DNA of 64,000 nt from DASQPA01 sp963757335 (GTDB lineage Bacteria; Acidobacteriota; Thermoanaerobaculia; Multivoradales; UBA5704): NCBI GenBank assembly GCA_963757335.1, contig CAVWRJ010000024.1, positions 310,001 to 374,000 of the forward strand. Reading direction: 5' to 3'. The position numbers and the translations under genes are program-made. Position 1 is the stretch's first letter, and the number at the start of each line of letters is the position of its first letter. The notes under the pieces are model-generated. The model was not told the DNA's origin and searched no databases. It worked only from the letters and a program-made list of their open reading frames with translations. Below are positions 19,526 through 28,109 of the stretch, piece by piece.

Positions 19526-19885
19526 TCAAAGAGACCGGTAGCGTATCCGAACGCGCTGTTCCAATCTTTCCGCAACGGCGATGAAGGGCGGAGTCACTTC
19601 GGTAAGCTCTGCGAAGAGCACTTCCAGAGTCTCCAGGGTGAAGGTTGGCTTGATGTGACCCGGTCTCAGATAGATGATCCCGAACATGGGCTCGCCGGTT
19701 GTGATCGCCAGCTTACCGAAATCGCTGTCGTGCGTGAGCACGACTCGATTCTCGGTCGAGGCCTTGCGGAGGATCTCAAGGTCGGTCGAGCCGATCCATC
19801 CAGATTCCTTGACGTCCAGGACATCCGCACCGCGCCGGCGGAGCGCGTCCACCACCTGAGGGTGGATGTTCTCGTCGGCAAGCAA
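19526..19885 (-). CDS. PIN-like toxin, DUF5615 family
   Basis: A 119-residue protein with the family start LADENIHPQVVDALRRRGAD. The acidic catalytic pattern of PIN-like nucleases follows: Asp in LADENI, then VVLTHDSDFGKLA. The start used is TTG 19885, 16 bases after the antitoxin stop; no ATG is near. DUF5615 proteins are predicted RNases paired with DUF433 antitoxins, and exactly that gene lies upstream on the same strand. Length is typical for an intact toxin. Confidence 0.82.
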   Translation of the reverse strand: MLADENIHPQVVDALRRRGADVLDVKESGWIGSTDLEILRKASTENRVVLTHDSDFGKLAITTGEPMFGIIYLRPGHIKPTFTLETLEVLFAELTEVTPPFIAVAERLEQRVRIRYRSL

Positions 19886-19901
19886 CCCGAGACCTCGAGC
19901 T

Positions 19902-20132
19902 TCAATGCCGGATCTCTGCCGTGATGAGAACCTCGTTTTCGAGAAACCGAGCAGCGTAGCGCAAGGCCTGCTCGACGTCCTCGGCTTTCAGGTGGGGATA
20001 AGCCCCGAGAATCTCTCCCCGGCTGGCGCCTTGGGCTGCCAGCTCGAGGAGGAACTCCACGCTGATCCGCGTGCCTTTGATGCAGGGTTTGCCATTCAGG
20101 ATCTGTGGGTCGGAGACGATACGATCGAACAT
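19902..20132 (-). CDS. DUF433 antitoxin
   Basis: A 76-residue protein starting at ATG 20132 with the family signature DRIVSDPQILNGKPCIKGTR followed by ISVEFLLELAAQGASRGEIL and PHLKAEDVEQALRYAA. DUF433 proteins carry a winged-helix-like DNA-binding fold and neutralise DUF5615 PIN-like toxins. Gene order antitoxin then toxin on the minus strand is the normal one and suggests autoregulation. The upstream gap to the Asp-box gene contains that gene's terminator. Confidence 0.85.
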   Translation of the reverse strand: MFDRIVSDPQILNGKPCIKGTRISVEFLLELAAQGASRGEILGAYPHLKAEDVEQALRYAARFLENEVLITAEIRH

Positions 20133-20200
20133 GGGGGGGCCTCTTTCGTGGGAGCCGTGCAGCAGCCCCTAGTCTTGCATAGCGTACAGCCGGAGCGGCC

Positions 20201-20233
20201 AAGAAAAAAGGCGGCGCCCGGAGACGCCGCCTT
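20201..20233 (-). terminator. Rho-independent terminator after the Asp-box protein gene
   Basis: Read on the minus strand, AAGGCGGCG (complement of 20225-20233) pairs with CGCCGCCTT (complement of 20208-20216) around an 8-base loop, followed by a run of T (complement of the A tract 20201-20209). It lies 28 bp past the stop at 20261. Confidence 0.85.
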
Positions 20234-20260
20234 TCTTGGGCTCAAGCTGTAAGCCGGGGA

Positions 20261-21919
20261 CTACGGATCGGTGATCGGAGCGGTCCAGATCTCTTCGCTG
20301 GCGTTGTTGCGGCGGTCCGTCCAGGAGGGGAGGAACTTTCCGAGATAGCCGGAGAGACCGTTGTAGTCGCCATACTGGTTGCCGGAGTCGGCGCCGGCGA
20401 CGGTCTCGTCGGTCTGCGCCGTGGTGACCTTGAGCGGGGTGCTCCAGGTGACGCCGCCGTCGGAAGAGGACTGGTAGTAGACGTCGGTCTTCAAGCGGGT
20501 GGTGGAGTTGACCGTGTCGTAGTACATGACGCCGATTTTGCCGTTGTTCGGGTCGACCGCCAGCCACTGGTTGAACTGATCGTTCTTCGACGCCTGGTTG
20601 TTGATCATGATCGGCGTGCCCCAGGTGGTGCCGCCGTCGGTCGAGCGGACGAACCAGACCCGGCTCTTGCAGGTCGAGGCGGCGTTGCTGCCCGGCTCGT
20701 TGGCCGGCGAGTTGCAGCCCGAGACGCCGGTCTGGTCGACCCAGGAGACGTAGACGTTGTTGGTCGTGCCGCTCTTGTAGGCCGCGCCCGAGGTGTAGAT
20801 CAGGGCGCGCCGGCTGTCCATCGACGGGATGCCGATGTCGTACGAATCGAAGGTCGTGGCGGCGACTTTGCCGGCGCCCCAGGAGGCGCCGCCGTTGGTC
20901 GACTTGGCGACGACGATCTTCGAGTTGCCGGTCGTCGGCCAGAAGGCGAAGACGTCGCCGGCGCTGTTGGTGCGGATGTCACAGCCGATCGGAGTGCCGG
21001 TCGACTCGGTGCCGGTCACCTTGATCGGAGTGCCCCAGCCGGTCGAGGTGCGGCGGTTGACGTAGCCCACGTTGTTGTTGTGCCAACAGGCGTAGAGGTT
21101 GTCCTTGAAGGACGAGGTCGCGCTGTGATCGACCCACAGCATCTCCTTGTCGGTCGCCTTCTGGGTGCCGGAGAAGGTAGCGTCGAACGCCCAGGTGGAG
21201 CCGGCGGTCGTCGATTTGTAGGAGCGCATCTTGAGGGTCGTGCCGGAGCTGTTGATGCCGATCGTCAGCGACCAGGCGTTGCCGTTCGAGGTCCAGTCGG
21301 CGGTCGGGTCGGAATGGAACGAGTCGCCGGTCGTCAGGCTGAGGGCCGTCTGGCCCCAGGTCGCCCCGCTGTTCGAGGAGTAGAACATCGCCTGCGTGCC
21401 GGCCGAGCTGATCGAGTTCGAGGCGGCGAGGATCTGGGTGGGGGCGTTGGGGTTGATGGTGATCGCCGACTCGCTCCGCGGGCTCGTCTGGGCGCCCGAG
21501 ATGCGGAGGTTGGCGCCGGCGGTCGCCGCCCGGCCGGCCGGGATCTCGAAGGCCTCCGGCGGCGCCTGGAGGTTCTGGTGGCTCACCATCCATTCGGCGA
21601 CTTCGCGGAGGACGAGCGGATAGCCGCCGGTCGGATCGTCGCCGGCGAAATTGCCCTCCGGGTGATTTTTCCGCCACTGGACACGCAGCCAGAGCGGGAT
21701 GAGGAGCTTGTCGTTGGCCTCTTCCGCGCGGAGGATCGAGAAGTCCTGGTTGGCCCGGACCAATTTTTCGAGAGCGGTCCCGGGTTGGACGTGATCGCGG
21801 ACGAGCTGATTTTCGACCGCCGGCCAGATGGGGGTGGTGCCGCCCACCGCTTTCAGGCCACCGATCGACAACGCCGAGAGCCCGAGAAGAGAGAGCAGGG
21901 TGAGGGACAACTTACGCAT
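20261..21919 (-). CDS. Secreted Asp-box (BNR, sialidase-like) propeller protein
   Basis: A 552-residue protein starting at ATG 21919 (GGAGGCACTCGCC before it) with a signal peptide (MRKLSLTLLSLLGLSALSIG). Four Asp-box motifs mark propeller blades: SSNSGATWG, STNGGASWG, STDGGTTWG and SSDGGVTWS. This fold is shared by sialidases, but the sialidase Arg triad and FRIP motif are not evident, so glycosidase activity is not claimed. The ~140 residues before the propeller are unassigned. It is likely periplasmic or exported, and ends before a strong terminator. Confidence 0.7.
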   Translation of the reverse strand: MRKLSLTLLSLLGLSALSIGGLKAVGGTTPIWPAVENQLVRDHVQPGTALEKLVRANQDFSILRAEEANDKLLIPLWLRVQWRKNHPEGNFAGDDPTGGYPLVLREVAEWMVSHQNLQAPPEAFEIPAGRAATAGANLRISGAQTSPRSESAITINPNAPTQILAASNSISSAGTQAMFYSSNSGATWGQTALSLTTGDSFHSDPTADWTSNGNAWSLTIGINSSGTTLKMRSYKSTTAGSTWAFDATFSGTQKATDKEMLWVDHSATSSFKDNLYACWHNNNVGYVNRRTSTGWGTPIKVTGTESTGTPIGCDIRTNSAGDVFAFWPTTGNSKIVVAKSTNGGASWGAGKVAATTFDSYDIGIPSMDSRRALIYTSGAAYKSGTTNNVYVSWVDQTGVSGCNSPANEPGSNAASTCKSRVWFVRSTDGGTTWGTPIMINNQASKNDQFNQWLAVDPNNGKIGVMYYDTVNSTTRLKTDVYYQSSSDGGVTWSTPLKVTTAQTDETVAGADSGNQYGDYNGLSGYLGKFLPSWTDRRNNASEEIWTAPITDP

Positions 21920-22083
21920 GGCGAGTGCCTCCAGAAGAACGTGGACGAGAGCCCGTGAGCATCTCCCGGGCTGGGATGGATGCCACCGGTTGACGAGCGC
22001 TTCATAAAGCCTCGTGCGTTAGCCTGCTCTTAGGGGGACAAAAGGGGGAGTGAAGGAAGTCTGCGCCGGTCGCGGGAAAAATG

Positions 22084-22155
22084 AAAGGGGGACCTCGCGG
22101 CCCCCCTTCCCTCGTAATGAAAAGAGCCCCGGCGCGAAAGCGCCGGGGCTCTTTT
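22084..22155 (-). terminator. Terminator after the metalloprotease gene
   Basis: Bases 22120-22135 (AAAAGAGCCCCGGCGC) pair perfectly over 16 bp with 22140-22155 around a GAAA loop. On the minus strand the hairpin ends in TTTT and lies 16 bp past the stop at 22172. A second, weaker hairpin (GAAAGGGGG with CCCCCCTTC, 22084-22109) follows. The A/T ends make the main hairpin bidirectional. Confidence 0.88.
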
Positions 22156-22171
22156 AGTCAAAGCAACAGCT

Positions 22172-25100
22172 TTAGTTGACGTTCAGGGTGAAGTCGTCGA
22201 CGACAAACGACGTCTGCAGCGAGGTGTCCTCGGTGCCGACGAGGAAGACCTGGATGGTCTGCCCCTTGAAGGAAGTGACGTCGAAGCTCTTCTGCGCGAA
22301 ACCCGTGTTGGCGTTCAGGTTGGAGTAGGTGGCGAGGGTCGAGAGCACCGTGCCCGAGGTGTTGCGGATCTGCACCTTCAGGGTGTCGAACGCGGTCGTG
22401 GAGGTGGTCTCGGCCGTGTCGATGTGGAGCCAGAAGGCGAGAGTCGCGGAGACCGCGGTAGACGGGATCGTAACCGTCTGCAGGATGCTGTCGGTGTGGG
22501 TGGTGCCGTAACCGTCCATCCAGGCCTTCCAGCTGCCGGAATGGGCCGGCTCACCGGTGGAGCTGTCGATGACGCCCGCGGTGACGGTCCAGGGCGCCGG
22601 GGCGCTCGAACCGTTCTCGAAGCCGGGGTTGCCGAGCAGCTGCGTGGTGCCGCCGCCGGTCACGGTCAGGGTGACCGTGGCGGTGTGGGTGATGCCGCCG
22701 CCGGTGCCGGTGACGGTGATCGTCGAGGTCCCGGTGGTCGCGGTGGAAGCGACGGTGATGTTCATCGTCGAGCTGCCCGCTCCCGGTGCGGCGATCGAGG
22801 TGGGGCTGAAGGCGACGGTGACGCCGGTCGGCTGACCGGCCGCCGAGAGCGCGATCGCGGAGTTGAAGCCTCCGGAGACCGTGGTCGAGATCGTCGAGGT
22901 ACCAGCGCTACCCTTGGCGATCGAGACGGCGGTCGGCGCCGCCGAGAGGGTGAAGGCCGGGGAGCCGGGGGCGGTCACCGTGAGAGTGACGGTGGCGGTG
23001 TGGGTGATGCCGCCGCCGGTACCGGTGACGGTGATCGTCGAGGTCCCGGTCGCCGTGGTGGAGGCGACGGTGATGTTCATGGTCGAGCTGCCGGATCCCG
23101 GCGCGGCGATCGAGGTGGGGCTGAAGGAGACGGTGACGCCGGCCGGCTGGCCGGCCGCCGAGAGCGCGATCGCGGAGTTGAAGCCTCCGGAGACCGTGGT
23201 CGAGATCGTCGAGCTGCCCGCTGCGCCCTGCGCGATCGAGACCGCGGTCGGCGCCGCGGCGAGCGTGAAGGCGGGGGTGGCTGCTCACGGTCGGGGTGAC
23301 CGAGATGCAGGCGGAGGGCGCCGAGGCGCAGGCCTCGTTGCCGGTCGGGAAGGCGGTCACCTGGTAGAAGTAGGTGAGGCCGTTGGCAACGTTGCTGTCG
23401 GCGAGCGACGTGCCGGTGCCGGCGCTGACGATCTTGGTGAAGCCGGCATTGCAGCCCTGCTCGTTGCGGAACAGGTCGTAGCTCGAGGAGCCCGAGGCGG
23501 TCCAGGAGATCGCGGCCGAGTTGCTGCCGGCGGTCGCCGAGAGAGTCGGGGTGGCGGGCGGGGTGCAGCCGGAGAACGTCGTGCTGGCGCCGGTGTCCGA
23601 GGTGCAGGCGATCAGGTGGCGGTTGAAGGCGGCGAAGAGGGCACCGCCGTGCGGCGTGCCGTTCGACAGGTTGCCGTCATCATCGTCCACGGCGCGCATG
23701 GTCTTCCACAGCGAGCCCGCGCCGCAACCGTTGGTGGCGAAGGAGCCGGCGGTGCAGCTGAAAGCGCTGGTGGCGGTGTTACGGGAGAGGTACCAGAGGC
23801 GATCGAGGGTCGTCCAGGCCGTGCCGGTGCCCGGGAGGGGCAGATCGCGGTTGGCGAAGTCCCAGATCGTCTCCGTGGGGACATACGACTCGCAGTGGAC
23901 TTCCTTGCCGCACGGGCCGGCGCCGCCGGAGGCCGCGGGGCAGTGCGGGGAGATGAAGTTGGCACCCGTCGCCGGGGTGTTCGAGGAGTGCTTGGCGAAG
24001 TCGGCGTCGCGGACGCCCGTGCAGGAGGTGCAGGCGTCGCCGTAGCCGGCGCAGTTGCTGCCCAGGAAGCCGGCGCCGAGGCAGGAGGCATGGAGGGCGA
24101 TGAGCGCCGTGGTGTCGCCGTAGGACTCGCCGGTGGCGCCATCGGGCGCGGTGCCGGTGCCGTCGTTCTGGTCGATGCCGTGGCCGAACTCGTGGAGCGA
24201 GACGCCGGCGATCTCACCGGTGTTGTTGCAGCCGCCGCCCGACTTGAAGAAGTTGAGGGTCGAGCCGTTCCAATAGGCGTTGCAGGTCTGGTTCAAGTTG
24301 ACGTTGACGGTCAGCTGCGTGCCGAGCCAGCTGTTGCTCGGCAGCCAGCCCTTGACCACATCCTTGATGCGGTTGACCTGGTAGAACTGCTCGCGGGAGG
24401 CGTGGGTGTTGCCCGCGCCGCCGTGGCCCGGGGTGGTGCAGTCGGTGCCCGTCGAGGTGCCGAAGGCGATGTTGCCGGAGGCGTCCGAGGCCTGCGAGAT
24501 GGCGCCGCAGGAATCGGTGATCTTGACGAACTGGCCGGCGAGGGTCGAGGTGACCGTGCCGCTGGTGAAGTTGTAGAGGCCGGCCGCGTTGGTGAAGCCG
24601 CCGGAGGAGACGTTGGCGTAGGGAGCCGGGCGGACGACCTCGCTGCCGGTCGTCGGCGAGTTCAAGTAGGTGCCGCCGCTGGCCTGGGCCGTGACGTACT
24701 CGTTGATGTCGACGAGCTCTAAGACCTCGCCGGTGGTGGCGTCGACGCGCGCCTGCCAGTTGCCCTGGGCGCCGTCACGATGGAAGACGAACTGGTAGAC
24801 CTTGGTGAGCCCACGGCCGGCGCCGAAATCGAAGCCGTCGGCCGAGCGGGTGCTCGGGATGTTGCTGGGCAGCAGGTGGAGGCTGCCGTTGTCGGCGAAG
24901 CTGTCGGCGGAACCGAAGCCGCCGATGTACTTGGAGACCGCGGCCAGGGCCTGGGCGGCGGTCACCTTGACCGTCGGAACGAGCGAGCCCGGGGCTGGCA
25001 GGTTCTCGGTGCCGAACTGGATCAGGTTGCCGTTGTTGACGCGGAAGACGACGCGCGCGCCCTCCACCTTCATGCCACCCTGGACGACGTCGAAATCGAC

Positions 25101-25607
25101 GAACCAGACGTGGCCGGCCGGCTGGCCGGAGCGGCCGAGGTTGAGGACGAGCGACTTGGCGTCGACGCCCAGCATGCCGGAGACCTTGGGGAGGAAGGTG
25201 CGGGCGATCGACTCCATGGCGGCGAGATCGACCTTCTTGGAGCCCGGCTTGAGGACGGGACCCAGGCTCTCGATGGTCAGAGAGTTGCCCTTGCCCGGGA
25301 TCCAGGCGATGTTGCCGCCTTCGGCGAAGGAGACCATGCCGTGGCGCTTGTCGACGGTGGCGCGCCACTCGACCGGGGCGGAGAGGCGGAACGTGGACCA
25401 GGCGCTCTGGGTGGCCTGGGCGACCGCGCTCTGCACGTCGTCGAGCGGCTCGACAGCCTCGCCGGGCTGCAGGCGATCACTGCGGAATTGAAGGGAGGTG
25501 AGCGTGTCATTTCCCTTCTTCATGATTTGGGCTTGCGCCGCGCCGGTAAAAAATGTGGCGAGCGCCAGGCTACAGAGGAACAGGTTTAAACGGGACTTAG
25601 CCATCAT
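22172..25607 (-). CDS. Secreted zinc metalloprotease (M36/M4-like) with fibronectin-III and Ig-like repeats (frameshifted)
   Basis: Start at ATG 25607 behind GAGGAGGGGGAC, giving signal peptide MMAKSRLNLFLCSLALATFF. A ~330-residue propeptide region (GHVWFVDFDVVQGGMKVEGA) precedes the catalytic domain with HEFGHGIDQ, the HExxH-type zinc motif, and GESYGDTTALI carrying the likely third ligand Glu. A fibronectin-III-like domain (SAAISWTASGSSSYDLFRNE) follows. Near 23275 the frame shifts; the rest encodes two nearly identical ~105-residue Ig-like repeats and a carbohydrate-binding-like C-terminus (LLGNPGFENGSSAPAPWTV). Total about 1,145 residues. The gene ends before a perfect terminator and was probably exported and processed. 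Confidence 0.78.
22660..23285 (-). repeat. Two tandem 315-bp repeats coding Ig-like domains
   Basis: The block containing cggtgtgggtgatgccgcc occurs at 22681 and again at 22996, a 315-bp (105-codon) spacing, and flanking sequence stays nearly identical across the unit. Both units encode SGGFNSAIALSAAGQP and TSTITVTGTGGGITHTAT. High DNA identity suggests recent duplication, and the frame break near 23275 is at the outer edge of the array, where assemblers often fail. Confidence 0.85.
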
Positions 25608-25784
25608 GGATTGTCCCCCTCCTCGGGGACCCAGCAAAAAAGGTTTACTGCAGCTACGACACCCTATGCGGAGGCGGTTAAGGAACCGCGCTACCGGAAA
25701 TGCCGAGAAAGAGATCAATTCGCTGTGGCTGGTCCTGCTATGCTGTCCGTAACGCTTTGTTGCCAACTTTGCTGGAGCTCATGG

Positions 25785-27968
25785 ATGACTCGTATGCCTA
25801 TCAATGGTGCGCACCGGAGCCAGAAACGCGCCGTCTCTCGTGCGGCACTGTGGATTTGTGCTCCGCTCCTCCTCTCCGCCGTCCTCGTAGCGATGCCTGC
25901 GAGCAACACTCCGCCCCGCCCTGCCCCGGCCACCGACGGACATCCGCGGACGGCCAGAGCGAAAGGGACCGCCGCTCCCAACCTCGTCCTCATCACCCTG
26001 GACACCACCCGCGCCGACCATCTCGGGGCCTGGGGCTGGCCCCACGCGCACACCCCCAACCTCGACGCCCTGGCTGCCCGCGGCACCCGCTTCGCGCGCT
26101 GCGACACGGCGGCCCCGATCACCCTGGTCTCCCATTCCACCTTGATGACCGGCCTCTTCCCGCCCCGGCACGGGGTGCGCGACAACGGCACCTTCGTCCT
26201 TCCGGCCAAGATCGAGACCGTGGCCGAGCGGCTGGCGGCCGGGGGCTACGACACGGCGGCGGTGGTCTCGGCGGTGGTCCTCGCCCGCCGCCAGGGGTTG
26301 GACCAGGGATTCCGCATCTACGACGACGACATGGGCTCGGGGTACGCGGAGGGGACCATGGTCTCCGAGCGGCAGGCCGAGAAGACGACCGCGGCGGCCT
26401 TGGCCGCCCTGGGCAACCTCAAACCGCCGTTCTTCCTCTGGGTCCACTACTTCGATCCACACGAGGAGTACCGGCCGCCGACCCGGTTCGCCGATGCGGC
26501 GACCGGCCCCAACCGGCTCTACGACGGCGAGATTGCCTACATGGACGAGCAGATCGGCGAGCTCCTGAAGAAGCTCCCGGCGGGGACCGACGTCCTGGCG
26601 GTGGGCGACCACGGCGAGATGCTCGGCGAGCACGGCGAGCTCACCCACGGCCTCCTCCTCTACCAGGGCGTGCGGCGGGTGCCCTTGATCCTCGCCGGTC
26701 CGGGGATCCCCGCCGGGAAAGTGCAGAGCTCGCTCGTGCGGACCGCCGACGTCACCCCGACCCTCCTCACCCTCGCCGGTCTCGCGGTGCCCAAGGGGCT
26801 CGACGGGAAGAGCCTGCTGCCCCTCCCCGGCCCGGCGGACCTGCGCCAGAGCTACAGCGAGAGCTTCCTCCCCTTCTTCGCCTACAAGTGGTATCCGCTC
26901 CGCTCGCTCTCCACCGAGCGCTTCCTCTATATGCAGGGGCCGAAGGGGAGCCTCTACGACCTCGCGAGCAAGGGTGGGGAGGGGGTCGACCTCGCCCCCG
27001 GCCAGCCGGCGCCGGCCCGCCACTGGGAGAGCGACATGAAGAGCTTCCTCCGCGCCGAGGGCGAGACCCTGGAGGCCGACGTGCGGCCGGAGAACCTGCT
27101 CACAGAGGAGCAGCGGCGCCAGCTCGCTAGCCTCGGCTACGCGGGCGGCGGCGGGGGCGGGAAGGTGACCGGGAGCCTCCCCGACCCGCGGCAGATGACC
27201 GACATCGCCCAGGCCCTCCACAAGGCGGCGGCGGAGGTGCAGCAGGGGCACTGCGCGACGATCCTGCCGGAGCTGCAGAAGATCGTCCAGAAGGATGCCC
27301 ACAACTTCCCGGCCTTGGACCTCGCCGGGTTCTGCCTGAAGGAGACCGGGCGGACCGAGTCGGCCCTGAACCTCTTTGAGCGGGCGGCGAGGGAGAACGA
27401 GCTCTCCCCGGTGCCGGTCGCCAATGCCGCTGGCGCCCTCTTGGCTCTCGGCCGCAAGCAGGAGGCCGAGCGCGAGTACCGCCACGCCCTGACCCTCGAT
27501 CCCACCCAGCCCGAGGCGGCGGCCAACCTCGCCAAGCTGCTCCGCGAACGCGGCGACAAGGCGGGGGCGGCGGCGGTCCTCGACATCGCCTTGAAGGGCG
27601 GCGCCCACTCCTTCGACGTCTTCCTCGAGCGCGGCCTGGCGCGGGCCGAGTCGGGGAACCTCTCGGGCGCCCTCGCCGACTTCCGGGAGGCCGCCCACCG
27701 CGATCCGCGAAACCCCGTGCCGCTCGAAAACGCCGCCCGGGCCGCCTACCAGCTCCACCAGGTGCGCGTCTCGGCCCAGCTCTACGAGGAGCTCCTCCGT
27801 CTCGCGCCCGGCCGGCTCGACCTCTGGAAGACCCTGGGGGCGATCTACTACTACGAGCTCGGGGAGAAGAAAGAGGCTCTCCACGCCTTCCGGCAGGCGC
27901 TCCTCCTCGAACGGGACGCGGTCGAGAAGGGCAAGCTCGAAGCGCTGGTCCGCGAGCTCGAAGGGTAG
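25785..27968 (+). CDS. Sulfatase-fold (alkaline phosphatase superfamily) protein with C-terminal TPRs
   Basis: ATG 25785 (MTRMPINGAHRSQK) has GGAG 8 bases upstream; earlier in-frame codons lack an RBS. A membrane/signal segment (LWICAPLLLSAVLVAMPA) is followed by the sulfatase core: PNLVLITLDTTRADHLGAWG (metal-binding Asp pair), FFLWVHYFDPHEEYRPP and LAVGDHGEMLGEHGELTHG. At the nucleophile site the sequence reads APITLVSHSTLMTG where true sulfatases have CxPxR, so a Thr probably replaces formylglycine. Residues ~475-725 are TPRs (RTESALNLFERAARENEL, SGALADFREAAHRDPRNPVP). Such fusions suggest a periplasmic phosphohydrolase or transferase acting in a complex. Confidence 0.82.
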   Translation: MTRMPINGAHRSQKRAVSRAALWICAPLLLSAVLVAMPASNTPPRPAPATDGHPRTARAKGTAAPNLVLITLDTTRADHLGAWGWPHAHTPNLDALAARGTRFARCDTAAPITLVSHSTLMTGLFPPRHGVRDNGTFVLPAKIETVAERLAAGGYDTAAVVSAVVLARRQGLDQGFRIYDDDMGSGYAEGTMVSERQAEKTTAAALAALGNLKPPFFLWVHYFDPHEEYRPPTRFADAATGPNRLYDGEIAYMDEQIGELLKKLPAGTDVLAVGDHGEMLGEHGELTHGLLLYQGVRRVPLILAGPGIPAGKVQSSLVRTADVTPTLLTLAGLAVPKGLDGKSLLPLPGPADLRQSYSESFLPFFAYKWYPLRSLSTERFLYMQGPKGSLYDLASKGGEGVDLAPGQPAPARHWESDMKSFLRAEGETLEADVRPENLLTEEQRRQLASLGYAGGGGGGKVTGSLPDPRQMTDIAQALHKAAAEVQQGHCATILPELQKIVQKDAHNFPALDLAGFCLKETGRTESALNLFERAARENELSPVPVANAAGALLALGRKQEAEREYRHALTLDPTQPEAAANLAKLLRERGDKAGAAAVLDIALKGGAHSFDVFLERGLARAESGNLSGALADFREAAHRDPRNPVPLENAARAAYQLHQVRVSAQLYEELLRLAPGRLDLWKTLGAIYYYELGEKKEALHAFRQALLLERDAVEKGKLEALVRELEG

Positions 27969-27970
27969 GG

Positions 27971-28063
27971 CGGTACAGGCTCGGTTCGATCCTGCGGGCG
28001 GGCTCCTTCGGGCGCTCCGCGCAGCCAGTCGCCCGTCCTCGGAATCGAACCGAGCCCGTACCG
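27971..28063. repeat. Structured hairpin element, copy A
   Basis: Outer arms CGGTAC-A-GGCTCGGTTCGAT (27971-27990) and ATCGAACCGAGCC-C-GTACCG (28044-28063) pair over 19 bp with one A/C mismatch. An inner stem GGGCGGGC (27996-28003) pairs with GCCCGTCC (28031-28038), enclosing a 27-base loop. Copy B at 53761-53847 shares most of the interior and the same fold. This copy lies between two convergent gene ends, 2 bases after the sulfatase stop. Confidence 0.8.
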
Positions 28064-28109
28064 GCAGCCCGAAGTTGCTTTCCCTCGACCGTCCCCCGGC
28101 CGAAGGCGG

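Noticed and set aside
20261..21919. Sialidase
   Set aside because: Asp boxes are present, but the catalytic Arg triad, Tyr/Glu pair and FRIP motif are not visible.
27971..28063. tRNA gene, because CTCGG-TTCGATT-CCGAG on the minus strand looks like a T arm
   Set aside because: No acceptor stem, D arm or anticodon arm can be drawn around it, and the related copy at 53761 does not keep the T-loop bases.
27971..28063. Integron attC site
   Set aside because: The arms have GTT on the left and AAC on the right in both strands, the reverse of the attC core order, and no integrase or cassette genes are present.
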